Shown here: positions 47,108 to 58,589 of the stretch, in pieces
How the letters are laid out: each line of letters starts with the position of its first letter
How positions within the stretch are numbered: position 1 is the stretch's first letter
Source of the DNA: Adiantum capillus-veneris
Taxonomy: Eukaryota > Streptophyta > Polypodiopsida > Polypodiales > Pteridaceae
Reading direction: 5' to 3'
DNA length: 64,000 bases
Assembly: GCA_014529385.2 (NCBI GenBank)
Contig: CM043963.1
Location: forward strand, 97,602,412 to 97,666,411
The notes under the pieces: generated by a model
Databases searched by the model: none
What the model was told of the DNA's origin: nothing
What the model saw: only the letters and a program-made list of their open reading frames with translations
Translations under genes and position numbers: made by a program

Positions 47108-47243
47108 GTGTTGTGCTTTTTGTTCAAGAGGTTGATGCAGGCACTCGAGGTGTGTCTGTCCATGCTAAGGTTGGTCTATTGGCCATCGCGCGCTTAAATA
47201 CTATGCAATCCTTAGCTTGATGACCATACCTCCCACAAGAATT

Positions 47244-49631
47244 TCAGTTCCCATTGAATTTTACTCTAAAGGTAGGGCATTCATTGGTACTATGCGGTCC
47301 ATAGCATACTGAGCACCATTGCTGCTCCCTTCTTGGATACATATGATTGTTTTGCGGAGCACGATTGTCTCTAAGACTCTCTTGAATAGCCTTGGTGAGA
47401 TCTGCTAAAGTCATCTCAGATATCTTTGGCTCTTTAGCAATAGGCTTTAGGGTCATTGGCTGATGCCCTGATGCTTGCGAGTTAATAGATTTACGCTCAA
47501 CAGACACTCTTTCTCCTTGAATCATTAAATTATCATCCAATTGGATCGCATTGGTGGTGACTGCTTCCCAAGTGGTGATACCTCTAATGACTAAGCCATT
47601 GTAGATATCCTCATGTCGTAATCCCCTAATGAATCTATACAGCAATTGGTTATTGTTGAAGCGCTCATTTGGATTACATCGAGAATTCAAATGCTTCAAG
47701 CGATTAATAAAGTCTCTCATCGACTCTCCTTCCTCTCGTTGGGCTTTCTGGAGCTGAGAGGCTACACCCCAAAGTACTCCCTCTCGTATGTATTCTTTCA
47801 AGAACAGTTTCCTAAGAGTAGGGTAAATCGTTTTTTCTTCCACCCTTAGAGTTCTATACCAATCCCCAGCCTTTCCACTTAAGGTTAGGCTTAAAGCATT
47901 GCTCTTATGTAGGTCATTGTGTTCTCCTAGAGAATCGCATATTTGTTCAAACACTTCGATATGCTTTCTCACATCCCCGTCTCCACTAAATTTTTGTGTG
48001 AGCTTGGCTATTTGTACTGCCTTACTTCTAGGCTCTCTATCAGGCGCGTTACGCATATTCTCAGAAATAGATCGACCGATAGCTTGAGCAAATGTTGCCA
48101 AGTCACCTAAGTGAGTAGGCACCGTGGGTGGAGGCGCTCCAGAGACTACATGTGGAGTAGGTATTGGCATTGGGCTTGGCGCATAGGAAGCCCTTGGGTT
48201 CCACGTTGGGTATGATGTTGTGCCATGTGGTGGTCCATAGTTCATATGGGTGGCCCTAGGCATAGTAGACGTCGGATGTGACATGCTAATGCTAGCCGGT
48301 ATAGTCCCTTGGAAATAAGAAATTGTGTATTGTGGTAGTGGAGCATAGGTAGTTGAAACAATGGGAGGGGTAGGGACTACATGAGTGTGATGACCTATAG
48401 GTGCATACGATTGGTATACACTTGTAGGTACTGTTGCAGGCATTGAGCTACCATGTAGTGGTGCTTTACTAACAAATGAGGTCCATGGCGTGTTTCTCGG
48501 CATGCCCATCATTGGGGTAGGCATGGTAGCCGTGGTGTCATCAAGGGAAAGATGATCTAGACTTGGAAAGGTGAAGCTATCACTTGTGGACTCAGATTGC
48601 ATTGAGACCCCTGGAGAAACAACATATGGGGGATCCATCGGACTTACCGAGGGAGTCTCCATTTGCGAGAAGGTCGGTTGTTTAGCCTTCCCTCTATCTA
48701 AGAATCTCATGAGACCCGTTGAAGGCATGTTGATCCCCTTGTTCTCTCTCTCTAACTCAATCACCCTATGGATGACCTCACAAACTCTTTGTTGTTGATC
48801 CTCCACGCTAGTAGCACCCATTGTGGATTGTAGGACATCTAACCAACCCACGTAATAGGTGTGGCCTGTGTATAGGTCGGTCAGAGTTTCTGTTTGTAGT
48901 TCGTACTCCCAGTTCTCATTTAGGAACACTCCATCTAAGATTGAGGTGCTAGGGGTGTCCTTTGAGCTAGATGCAATGTTGCTTTCTAGGGGTTGGCCCT
49001 TAGCGGTTGCTAAGTCAGGGGCACTCGATTGCTCTCTTAGCAAGGATATTGACATAGGGGCTTTTGCTTTTAACTCTCTTCATTGCTCCGCCTTACATAA
49101 GCTCTCGACTTCCTTTTCCCTCGCTGCAAGGATATATTGCTCAACCTCTTGCACTTCCGCAAGGCTTCTACCATCGGGTAATATGACCTCGGAGGGAAAT
49201 AACTCTGAAGAGTCAGGAGGTGCAGTGAATGAAGTATTCACGTGCACATTCTCTAATGGTATAGGGTCTACGTTGGTCATGAATGGAGAATTTACTTCTC
49301 CACCCCCCTCATTTACATCATTAGCTCCATGTTCGGAGCGAGTGGCTCTACTAAAAGTTTCCTTCAGGCGGCTAAGCACGCTCGGTCCAGACCGAGGACC
49401 CATGGCATGCATGTCTTGGCTTGAGCTATTGGGATTAGGCATTGGTAAACCCTCCATGACGTTGTAGTCAGAGGAAGAGTTACTAGCCGCTATGTTCGGG
49501 TCTTGGTTTGTACTACCTTGGGTCCCCGCCGAGGGTTCAGAACCTAAAGTAGGTGGATATTGAGAACTCGCGTAAGTCGAAATTCTCTCTAGTTGCTCCG
49601 TCTCTAGCACACGACCAGAGCGCAGATGCAT
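47244..49631 (-). pseudogene. Gypsy gag polyprotein (capsid and first zinc knuckle)
   Basis: One minus-strand frame from ATG 49631 (MHLRSGR start, common in plant Gypsy gag) to a TGA at 47244, interrupted once by TGA at 49080. A proline/serine/threonine-rich N-terminal half is followed by the retrotrans_gag capsid domain (HIEVFEQICDSLGEHNDLHK, LSGKAGDWYRTL, LRKLFLKEY, FINRLKHLNSRCN, LLYRFIRGL). A CCHC knuckle comes near the end (CSVCYGPHSTNEC). The TGA at 47244 occupies the first cysteine position of a second knuckle that continues as NSCGRYGHQAKDC. Gag forms the virus-like particle and packages element RNA. Confidence 0.9.
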
Positions 49632-50437
49632 GTGCCTTTGGCACCCTACAAGCGTCGGCGAATAACCTCAAAGGTTAACCACTTACCTTTTTTAAACGTC
49701 CGTTTTCACTCGTATTTTTTACGTTTTTAATTTTGTTAAATTTCTTTTTAATATTTTTTAATGTTTTATCTTTTTTATTAAAGTGTGTGATAGCTCGAAA
49801 CGAGCGTATCACCTAGAGGGTCGCTGTGTGCTTTACAACACAATTTTCGGGCATCTGAAATTCCGTTGGTCCTCAAAAAATCGATTTTTTGCTACGTGTG
49901 AAGCTAAAATTCGTAATTTTAAAAGGCAACTGAGGCCTAGGCCTGAGCATGAGCTTGGGCTTGGGTTTGGGAGATATTCTCGATCCCGGTCCTACCTTTA
50001 AATTTATTAATTTTTTTAATTTTAATTTTTAATTTTTAATTTTATTTTAAAAAAAAGATAAGGTCGCCGCGGCCTGTGCGAGAGCGCACACACACTCTAT
50101 CTACCTACTTCTAACTAATACACCTATTATTATACACTAACACACTCTATTAGCTCTCACAGATCTACTTCCTACTTATTGTACACAGAAAACTAACAAC
50201 CTTAGTACACAGAGAATAAACACAGTACCTTTGAAACCTCCATTAACAAAGAAAACTAACAACCTTAATACACAGAGAATAAACACAGTACCTTTGAAAA
50301 CTCCATTAACAAAAAAAACACACAGCATAACACTAAATCCCTCTTCTCAACACACACACCCTCCTTCCTTACCTTTCCTACAATAGAAATTGCACCACAA
50401 AAGAAGCACAGAGTGCCATTCGAGCTTAGTGTATGGC
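49632..50437 (-). other. Gypsy 5' untranslated leader
   Basis: About 800 bp between PBS and the gag start, AT-rich with long A/T runs, no ORF of note. It contains a direct repeat of CACAGAGAATAAACACAG (about 50210 and 50270). Confidence 0.6.
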
Positions 50438-50461
50438 ATTCCCCGACAGCGGCGCCAAAAA
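50438..50461 (-). promoter_or_regulatory. Gypsy primer-binding site (tRNA-Asp type)
   Basis: Directly after the 5' LTR the minus strand reads TTTTTGGCGCCGCTGTCGGG. TGGCGCCGTTGCCGGGGA-like sites are known from Athila-type elements and match the 3' end of tRNA-Asp, with small differences here. Confidence 0.8.
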
Positions 50462-51067
50462 TGTGCGCATATGTCGCACGTGTCAACGCAAGGAACTTGC
50501 CGATACACCGTGTGCGAGCCACAAATGGCTCCAAACACACAACAAGCCTAAACTAGTAAGCTCAAAGAAGGCGATGGTGTGTCACTCACCGCTCTACGCT
50601 TGCTTCGTAGAGGATTCCTCGTCACGAAGAAGAAGGAGCCGCCGCTGCGCCGCGCTCAACTGCTTCGCCGCCGGCCGCTACCGTGCTGTCGTCGCAATGC
50701 TCGATCGCACGCACACTCTCTCTCTCTCTCACGCATACACACACACACACAAGGAGATGAAGAAGAAGAAGATGGAGATGGAGCAAGAGCACTCTTCTAT
50801 TGCACAAATGAGAGAATGAGTGAATTTTAGGTTTAGTTGACTTTTATATGAGCTCTCTCCATTCACACTTGGGCACCCATGCTTAGCCAACTAATCCCTT
50901 GAATGTTCCAGTTAGAGTGCGCCTCTCATCGGCGATCACTCTTACCCTTTTCCTATTGGACCGACAAGCCCGGTACCTGACTCTACCAAATAAATAATAC
51001 AATGTCCGCCGTAGGTTACAACGTCCGTCGTAGGTGATAGGGTGTCCGTGAGCCGTGAAGGTTAACA
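50462..51067 (-). repeat. Gypsy 5' LTR
   Basis: 606 bp; on the minus strand it starts TGTTAACCTTCACGG and ends GCGCACA. The other copy is 26313-26905. It contains a GA/TC patch and repeated GAAGAAGAAGATGGAGATGG, which produce spurious frames. Confidence 0.95.
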
Positions 51068-51180
51068 GGCCACCTTGGCTTCTAGATGTTCTCCATGACT
51101 CCCTCCCACCGTTTTTCCGTCCAGTGCCTCTTCCATAATTTGTTGAGGGGGCTACACCAATTAGCCTCGTGCATTAATGC
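51068..51180 (-). mobile_element. LINE fragment, right part (5'-truncated end)
   Basis: The minus strand reads KLWKRHWTEKRWEGVMENI, then KPRW, which joins in frame, through one copy of GGCCA, to QYMKIFLWKVMWG in the left part. The LINE is 5'-truncated about 110 bp upstream of the junction, next to ATGCAAAA at 51181-51188. Confidence 0.8.
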
Positions 51181-51199
51181 ATGCAAAATAAAAAAATAA

Positions 51200-51430
51200 A
51201 AAATTGTGAGTTGTGACTGTCTATAAGCAAAGAACATTGGAATAGCCTTTTGGTCACCTGGCTATGCTAGATCCAATGTCCTAGTTATCACATGTAGTAG
51301 ATGGTATCAAATAAGACTTGACGTCCTAGTTATCACATGTAGTAGATGGTGTCAAATAAGACTCGACAAGTCTTAAGGTCTCTTAGGAGTAGTAAGCCAA
51401 GAAAATTGGAATAGCATTTTTGGCCTGCTA
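51200..51430. repeat. SINE-like repeat family, cluster 2
   Basis: Contains AATTGGAATAGC, TTTTGGTCACC, GTCCTAGTTATCACATGTAG (twice, 54 bp apart) and GGTCTCTTAGGAGTAGTAAG. Continues the family found on the other side of the nested block. Confidence 0.5.
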
Positions 51431-51869
51431 AAGAAAGGCCATAGTGTTGGGCTAGCTAAGGCGTCCTTTCACGGATGGCGTCCACGTGGACGGCCAACAA
51501 TTTTCGAGGTGAGAAGGCGTGCGAAAATTGGCTTGGAGCCGTCTGCAGTCGCAACTGAACCATGTGACCTCACCAGATGGGAGATTGGAGTCGCGAGGCG
51601 GAACGCAGAAGACGGGCTGGGGCTTGTCAGAGCTCAATAGTTCCATCACCTTGGTTTTGTGCAACCTGTCCAGATGTCTTCTTCACGCTCCTGCGCTTCA
51701 CTAAATGCAGCCATACTCCTGCAGATCCTTCTGTGTACCTTCCTCCTTATTACTATTTACAAACTCACATCATAAGGCCAACCAAGCAAGAGAAGTTTCC
51801 AGGCTTCGTGCCTTTTACTCCTCTCTCCCGCCCTCCTTTCCTCCTCCTGCATCAGTAGCTTCCATCGCC
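51431..51869 (+). promoter_or_regulatory. Upstream region and leader of the cold-shock-domain gene copy
   Basis: Unique sequence without transposon signatures. A perfect G-box palindrome CCACGTGG lies at 51482-51489. The last 90 bp are CT-rich (CTCCTCTCTCCCGCCCTCC), typical of a plant 5' UTR, directly before ATG 51870. A unique upstream region argues against a simple processed retrocopy, but no TATA box can be assigned with confidence. Confidence 0.4.
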
Positions 51870-52359
<490 letters not shown>

Positions 52360-53560
52360 TCTCCATCTCTAGTATGAGTCATTACCTCTCTTTGGAAAGC
52401 TTGCTGTGACTACGGTCTCTGGTAGCCTTTGCAAAGCTTTCCTTGAACTGGTTCTTGCGTGTTAAGAGTTTTTTTTATAGCTATGTATCATTTTTGGCTT
52501 GTCTGGTTTATCAAGAGGAAATAGATGTTTCGGGAATGGTCAGTTTTTGTCTTTTTAAGGTTGGTATGGTTCTTCATTTTTATGAATCAAAGAGTTCTAT
52601 GAAATTGAAGGATATGCTTTCTTTGATTTGAGGAAAGAACGAGCTGAGAAAAGCTGATTTTGCTTGAAACTGTCTCAACCGGTAAACATTTTGCAATTAT
52701 GATATGACCATGGTGCCAATGTTTTTTGCAATTTGTGTTGTGTCATGTTCAGGTGTATTGTGGTGTCCTCCACAGTCATTACTCCTACTTTGTCAAACGA
52801 TTGACTATTGGGCTGTTGCTCTAGCTAATATTGGTGAACTCTAGTACCGATTCAAAGGCATTAGTCTGTTCTGGTTGAAACTTTTCTTTCCCATGTTGGC
52901 TGTTTAATATTGCTTCCTTGCCCTTAGATGTGAATGTTTGATTTTAATACGTTTTTTTAGTAGTTTTTATACCACAGTGGTTGATATAGAGCAGCAAGTT
53001 ATCCCAGCTATTTCTGGAGTGATGATTACTAGGAGTTCAATTCTAATTACAAGAGAGGATTAATAGGAATTGCATGTCCTTGTCCGAGGAAAGATAACTT
53101 ACTATTCTTTAGACACAACAGCGTTTTGGTATGTGCATTGGGCATGGGACAAGTTATTATGCAGGTGAAATGCTTACTGTGGATTTATAGGAGCTGCAAC
53201 TTTCGCATCTACCTTGTTTTGCATAAGGTAGTTACCATTCTTTGTAAATACCTAGCAGAACTTTTGTAACTGCACTGGACAGGACACACTTATTAAGCAG
53301 GTTTAATGAGTGCCTTGGACTCCCAAGGGGAACACGATTTAAGGTGACCAGTGTTTTGTGCAATTGTGAGCATTGTATTTAACATATTAATTATGACAGA
53401 GGTCCACATATCTTCAATTCAAGTCAATGATCTTCAGAGCAATATTCCCTAGATTAGGCTAAGGTAGATTGTGCCTTAGTCAAGGGCTACAACATGAGAG
53501 TCTCAAACCTTGCTTGTTCCTTTTTGCATTGGAAGCACACAAACCATTTGCTAGCCAAAG
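52360..53560 (+). other. Probable 3' UTR, then non-coding
   Basis: The first few hundred bases are T-rich with no repeats and are likely the 3' UTR of the cold-shock gene. No ORF or RNA gene is seen further on. A phrase with GTGGATTTATAGG/AAGCAGGT near 53160-53300 is loosely repeated. Confidence 0.35.
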
Positions 53561-55460
53561 ATCATACGTTACATAATCCAATTCTCTCTAGAATATCAGT
53601 TTTTGAGCACAAGACTTATCCCATGGACTTAATGAACCCTTTTGTGTTGGTATCCGTAAGCTAAGAAAATTGGAATAACAAATTTTGTCCCTAGACGTGG
53701 CTCAAGACCCTAAGTAAGCTCACAAAACTGGCATAATCGTACTATGTAGGTTGACTACTCCAATTCTCTCTAGAGTATTTGAATTGAGTTAAAACTTATC
53801 GCATGGACTTGATGCATATGTGAGACCTCTAGGTATTGGTCCTACGATGCCAAAAATTATCTTCTTATGGAAGTGTTAGTGTAGATAAGATATCTTGGGT
53901 GTCAGAGTAAGCACAAAAAAATGGCATAATCCTTATATCATCCAAATCTTATACTAGACAGATCTCTTGGGTTTGAGTAAGCACACAAAATTGGGGTACC
54001 CTTTTATTAGCCAAAGGTGACATAGGTTCGTTACTCCAATTCTCTTCAAAGTATTAGATTTTAGTGTAAGACTCATCCCATGTAGGGATCATTCCCACCA
54101 CGATGCTAAAAATTCTCTTCTTATAGAAGTGTGAGTGTGGATAAGTAGACAACATTGGCATATCCTATTTGTCGCCCAAGCGTGCTAAAGTTGGTATCCT
54201 AGTTCTCTCTGTAGTAGAAGGCCTTAAATCAAACTCATCAAATAGATCTTTAAGGTCTCTTGGATTGGTAAGCCAAGAAACTAGAATAACATTTTGTACC
54301 CTAGCCATGGCTACTGACTCCTCTAGGTATAAGTCAGCACATGCAACTAGCATTACATTTTTGCTAGCCAAAGGTGGTAGGTTGGTTACTCTAATTCTCT
54401 CTAGAGTATCAATTTTTGAGCTTAATACTTATCCCATGCACTCAATGGATCTTTGAGTCCTCTTGAAATTGTTCCTACGATTATTAAAAAATCTCTCCTT
54501 ATAGGAGTGTCACCTAAGTGTGGTAGATTGGTTATCCCAATTACCTCTCAAGTAGATTATGTGTAGGTGTTAGAGAACAAGAATGAATAATTGGAATATG
54601 ATTATGTGTAGGTATTAGAGAACAAGAATGAAAAATTGGAATAAGATTTCTATATCCTAATTGTGGTAGACACGTTTACCTAGGTCATTGTGGTGGACTA
54701 AATTTTGAGTTCAAGACTGATTGCATAGAACAACTCTCGCTCTTTCACAATTGTCTCTCACTCTTTGAATTTCTCTCATTCTCTCTCTATGTATATGCAT
54801 TTTCCTTTCTTTCTCTTTGTCTCTATGCTCTCTATCTACCTAAATACCCGACTTTGAGTTCAAGAATTGCTAAAGAGCTTTTTGAATTCTCAATATGTGT
54901 GTTTGTCTCTATGTGAGAGTCAGTGTTTAAACATAAAGAAGATGATAGAATAACCTTTGTGTCACCCAATTTTGGCAAATTTATTTTTCAAACACCCTAA
55001 AATTATTTCTAGCACAAAAGGGAAATAGGAGATGAGGATAAGCATGACAAGAATAAAAGCAAATGGAAATAACTCTTTCTATCACCTAAGTGAGGTATAA
55101 TGGTTATCCTAATTCTTTTAGAGTGTCACATATCATAGGTGCGTGTTTTAGTGTGTGTGTGTGTGTGTAACCTTCCCTTACATAATTGTGGTATCTTTTA
55201 TGTATATTACAATCTTAGAAAGTAAATTGGTTTTACCCTTTCATAGGCTATCTATCCAAATATCTATATATCCTCTTGATCTCTTGATGCTCTAAGTTAA
55301 AGAAACAAATGGTGGTAGATTAGTTATGCTCATTCCCTTTACGGTATTAGGTTTGGAGATCGTGTGCTAGGTTGGTTTTTCTAGTCCCGTATGGAGTATC
55401 AAGGCCAACTTTAACTCATGTGTTAGAGTGGTTATTACACATATTCAAATTGGGGAAACA
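53560..55460. repeat. SINE-like repeat family, cluster 3
   Basis: At least six degenerate copies. Recurring parts: AATTGGAATAACA, GTAGGTTGGTTACTC, AATTCTCTCTAGAGTAT, TTTTGAGCTTAATACTTATC, CTTGAGACC, TGTTCCTACGA, TCTTATAGAAGTG. Near-duplicate GATTATGTGTAGGTGTTAGAG/ GGTATTAGAG copies sit at 54556 and 54600. Some copies have GAGTTCAAGAC (about 54707, 54855). No coding region is seen in the interval. Confidence 0.55.
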
Positions 55461-55499
55461 TACTGGCTCGTTCTCACTTTTCATTAATTAATTTCCTCA

Positions 55500-55880
55500 G
55501 TGGATTCTCTTTGACCTTAAGGCTTAAATCAATCTGCCAACTGTACCCGGTGCATGCGCCAACTCACCTGCAACGGGAGTTGTCCCGCGTCTCCTACTGC
55601 TGTCCGTTTCCTCCTGCTACCCACGGCACCTTGTGCCCCGTCTCCTCCTCCTGCCTGCGGCACCTTGTGCATGGAGCTGCTGCGACAGTACCCTGCGTCC
55701 TCTCCTGCCTGTGGTTGCATCGAGCACTGTCCCCAACTGAGACACACAGAGACTGCGAGCACACATCCCGCATGCGCATGTGCATGGAGGAGCGCCGCAC
55801 GCTGAATGCAAAGCCTCGAATGCTCGCCACACACAAAGGCCACAATCTGTCTTTGCGCGCCTCTCTCGCCACAGCTGGCA

Positions 55881-55928
<48 letters not shown>

Positions 55929-55985
55929 CCGTAGTCTCCATTTTCTCATCCAAGCTTCTAGATAAGCATCTTCACAGATTCTAAC
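55500..55985. other. GC-rich patch with (CT)n tract, no assigned function
   Basis: About 380 bp clearly richer in G+C than its surroundings, with repeated CCTTGTGC and CTCCTGCCTG phrases, then (TC)n at 55889-55926. Open frames on both strands (up to 157 codons) show no domain and their amino-acid composition mirrors the GC-rich repeats. May be a remnant of an LTR or a gene leader. Confidence 0.35.
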
Positions 55986-56089
55986 TAATTCAGTTGCTTG
56001 GAAAAATTAGGGAGACATACTCAAATGCATTGGCTCTATTTGGATTTCCCATAATGACCATAAGATTGTCTAGCATGTGTGTGTGTGAA

Positions 56090-56520
56090 TGAGAAAGGGA
56101 AATTGGAAAAACCTTTCCATCACCCAAGTTTGGCATATCTATGGCAAATCTTTGGTGAACTCATACTTAAAGCTATGACTATCTATCTATGATAGAAAGG
56201 TTATTCCTATCTATGGCTATATTTCTATCTATCATAGAAAGGTTATTCCTATTTGCTTCCCCCCCCCCCCCCCCCCCCCCCTATTTTCTTTTATTCTTCT
56301 TATAATCTATCAATAGCCAAGTTTGGTAGATTATAGGAAACTATAGGGAACTATGGATATCTATCTAGCTATCCCTCTTTGAAGCTCTAAGTTAAAGACA
56401 AAGTAGAAACATACCTACCTATTCTATCCCTCCCAAATGTGGTTGCCTCGGAGCACCCAATGTGGATTAATTAAAGACTAGTCAAATAGATCTTTAAGGT
56501 CACTTTGGGTTACTCTTAAG
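56090..56520. repeat. SINE-like repeat family, cluster 4, with ATCTATCTATGATAGAAAGG duplications
   Basis: Contains AACCTTTCCATCACCCAAG and GTCACTTTGGG. Inside, CTATCTATGATAGAAAGGTTATTCC occurs twice in a row about 50 bp apart, followed by the poly(C) run. Confidence 0.5.
56259..56281. repeat. Poly(C) run of 23 bases
   Basis: Uninterrupted C23 in AT-rich surroundings. Such runs are rare in plant DNA and prone to sequencing error; the complementary G run can form quadruplexes. Confidence 0.9.
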
Positions 56521-56540
56521 AACATTGATTTTTTTTCTTA

Positions 56541-57085
56541 ATGAAGAGGGGTGATGATTCTGACACAAATTCAGCCCGTGATGATGAAGTACATCATGGG
56601 AATGAGACCGGTGGTGGTGGTGAACCACCTGTCAACGAGGAGTGGGGAGATTGGTACTAGTTCTACTCCGGTGTTACCCTCCCTACCTTTCCCTTGGATA
56701 GGCAATTGAATGGAGACAACTATGCCATTTGGAAAGCTACCATGATGGTAGTCTTTGGCTCTTACGATTTTGGAGGTTTTGTCTTGAGAAACTTTCAAAA
56801 GCCAAAGGACCTTGCAGGAGTGAAGCTATGGGAGCGTGTCAATGCTCAAATATGATCTTTCATTATCCTCAATAGGACACCATTAGTTATTAGCCACATC
56901 CGATTGATGAACGATGCAAAGTTGAGTTGGGACCGGCTTTCTTCACTTTATGCTCGAGTTTCTCCAATGCAGCGGATAGCCCTTGAGGTGCAGTTGAGAA
57001 CCCTGGATGCGAGACACTCTTCCATGCGGGATCATATCAACAAGATGTAGGAGCTTCAACAAGAGATATTCATATGGGAACCAAC
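56541..57085 (+). pseudogene. Copia gag fragment, plus strand
   Basis: From ATG 56541: a glycine/acidic start, PTFPLDRQLNGDNYAIWKAT, LWERVNAQI, IILNRTPLVISHIRLMNDAK, LSWDRLSSLYARV, QLRTLDARHSSMRDHINKM. This is Copia gag (UBN2/DUF4219 family) with three in-frame TAG/TGA stops. It breaks off at about 57085 where sequence of opposite orientation begins. It may belong to the pol fragment at 58.6 kb. Confidence 0.8.
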
Positions 57086-57089
57086 CTCT

Positions 57090-58560
57090 TTCTTCTTGGC
57101 CTCTTTTTCCTTCAATTTAGGATGCTACTTTATCAAGTGATCATTAGCCTTGTAATAATGGCAACACATCCTCTTTTTCTTTTTTCACTAGAATTCCTAG
57201 ATGAAATGTCAAAATGCTTCCAGTAGAAGCACTAGAAATAGATTATTTGTGACTCACTGAAGAACCATGAGAAGTGGCTACATTGATGTTACCACCCCTT
57301 TTTTTAGCAGCAACAAAAGCCTATTCAACTGCACACTATTTAGCCATGTTCTTTCTTGAATGTGACTCTTGCAACACCAATGTGCATAATGCATCAATTT
57401 TGATAGCTCGAGGGTTTCCTTGGGTCATAATTCTCTAAGTACTAGCAAAAGTCTGGTAACAATTTGGCAAAGCATCAAGAACAGTCTACACAAGTGAACT
57501 GTCAAAAATGACTTCGCTTTGTAGAAATGAGTTGCTCATTGATATCCGTGGTACCATCAAGAAAAGTGTCCATGTCATCTTCCTCTTGCATAATCTTTAA
57601 CTCCAACTCTTTACACAGTAATGCAATTTTGACCTTATTGAGCAACTTTCATAAAGACCAGCCAAAATATCCAAAGCATGTTTAGCCGATGTAGTTGAGC
57701 GAATGTGAGGAGTAATACCTATATCCATAGAAGGTGGACATGCATCAATGCCTTGCACAACATTCCAAATCCCTTTGACACAAGAATATGTGTCATCATG
57801 CAAGCCCACATTGGGTAGTTATCCCCATCCAATTTATCCTCAACATCAAAGATCTTGAAAATATATGTGTTGTTGTCAACCATGGCGAGTGGCTGCACTA
57901 GATGTGAAAACTAGCCGAAAAGAGGAAAAACAAAGTAGGACCAACATGTGCTATATAGCAACCCAAAGAATATTGTAAGGGACTTGTTTTGCACAAAATT
58001 TCACTAATAAAAATTTTACACACAAGGGTGAATTTGCCGACGTAGTACTGTCTAGAGAGGAAACGAAGCCCGAAATGAGCCCGATTCAAAATTATGAGGA
58101 AACCAAGCTCTTCTAGCTCTCTTGAAGTATTTGTCAATGTGCTGACACTAACCAAAGCTCACCCAAATCGAAGAAAGTGGGTAGGCACGTGTTGGCGACA
58201 CTGACGACTATACCAAGGAGGATGCAACCTGTTGTGATACCAATTGTTGGATTTAGGGTTGCAGGGAAACAAACACAGCTTGGAGAAGATAAAGAAGCAC
58301 AAGGCACACAACAGAGAGTATATTTCTTAGTGCACAAAGGAAAGATAAGATAGCCCTAGAGTGATGGGTGTATTTACAATGCACGGCGGAAAAAATCTCG
58401 TAGTGAGGGAAAAAATGCCCCAGTAGTCCTACGTGTGTTTGCATACATCACTACCACATATATGGTAACACCACTATCAATATTCAACATGTGATGATTC
58501 AAGAGGATGGGATAGTGCATAATAAAGCACGTAATGTATCTGAACAACCATGACATGTGG
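57090..58560 (-). mobile_element. Copia 5' end, minus strand (LTR, PBS, gag)
   Basis: LTR from 58245 to about 58555 (ends CAACCCTAAATCCAACA on the minus strand), PBS-like TGGTATCACAACAGG at about 58243-58230, then gag from ATG 57883: FKIFDVEDKLDGDNYPMW, and in 57809-57597 QGIDACPPSMDIGITPHIRS. Zinc-knuckle and later pol parts are missing or unreadable towards 57090. The gag frame is broken repeatedly. It lies between the gag and pol parts of a plus-strand Copia, so it may be an insertion that came with a deletion. Confidence 0.75.
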
Positions 58561-58589
58561 AAAACCCTCCCATTTTAGAAGAAAGAGTA

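Larger units (their letters stand above)
26313..51067 (-). mobile_element. Complete Ty3/Gypsy LTR retrotransposon carrying two nested transposons
   Basis: Both LTRs, PBS, PPT and a 5-bp target-site duplication (GGCCA at 26308-26312 and 51068-51072) are present. Orientation is minus: 5' LTR at the right, then PBS, gag, zinc knuckles, protease, RT-RNase H, integrase, a second protease-like domain with an extension, a small extra ORF, PPT and 3' LTR. The total span is 24,755 bp; removing the Copia (27372-32781) and CACTA (39178-45024) insertions leaves about 13.5 kb. The two LTRs differ at many positions and coding frames carry several stops, so it is old and immobile. The gag-pol break, PBS type and long size suggest the Tat/Athila side of plant Gypsy, which is inference. 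Confidence 0.95.

Noticed and set aside
48859-49467. 202-codon plus-strand frame
   Set aside because: It is the antisense shadow of the Gypsy gag frame and shows no domain of its own.
55511-55984. 157-codon plus-strand and 119-codon minus-strand frames
   Set aside because: Both come from a GC-rich repetitive patch; the cysteine- and proline-rich wording changes with frame and shows no domain.
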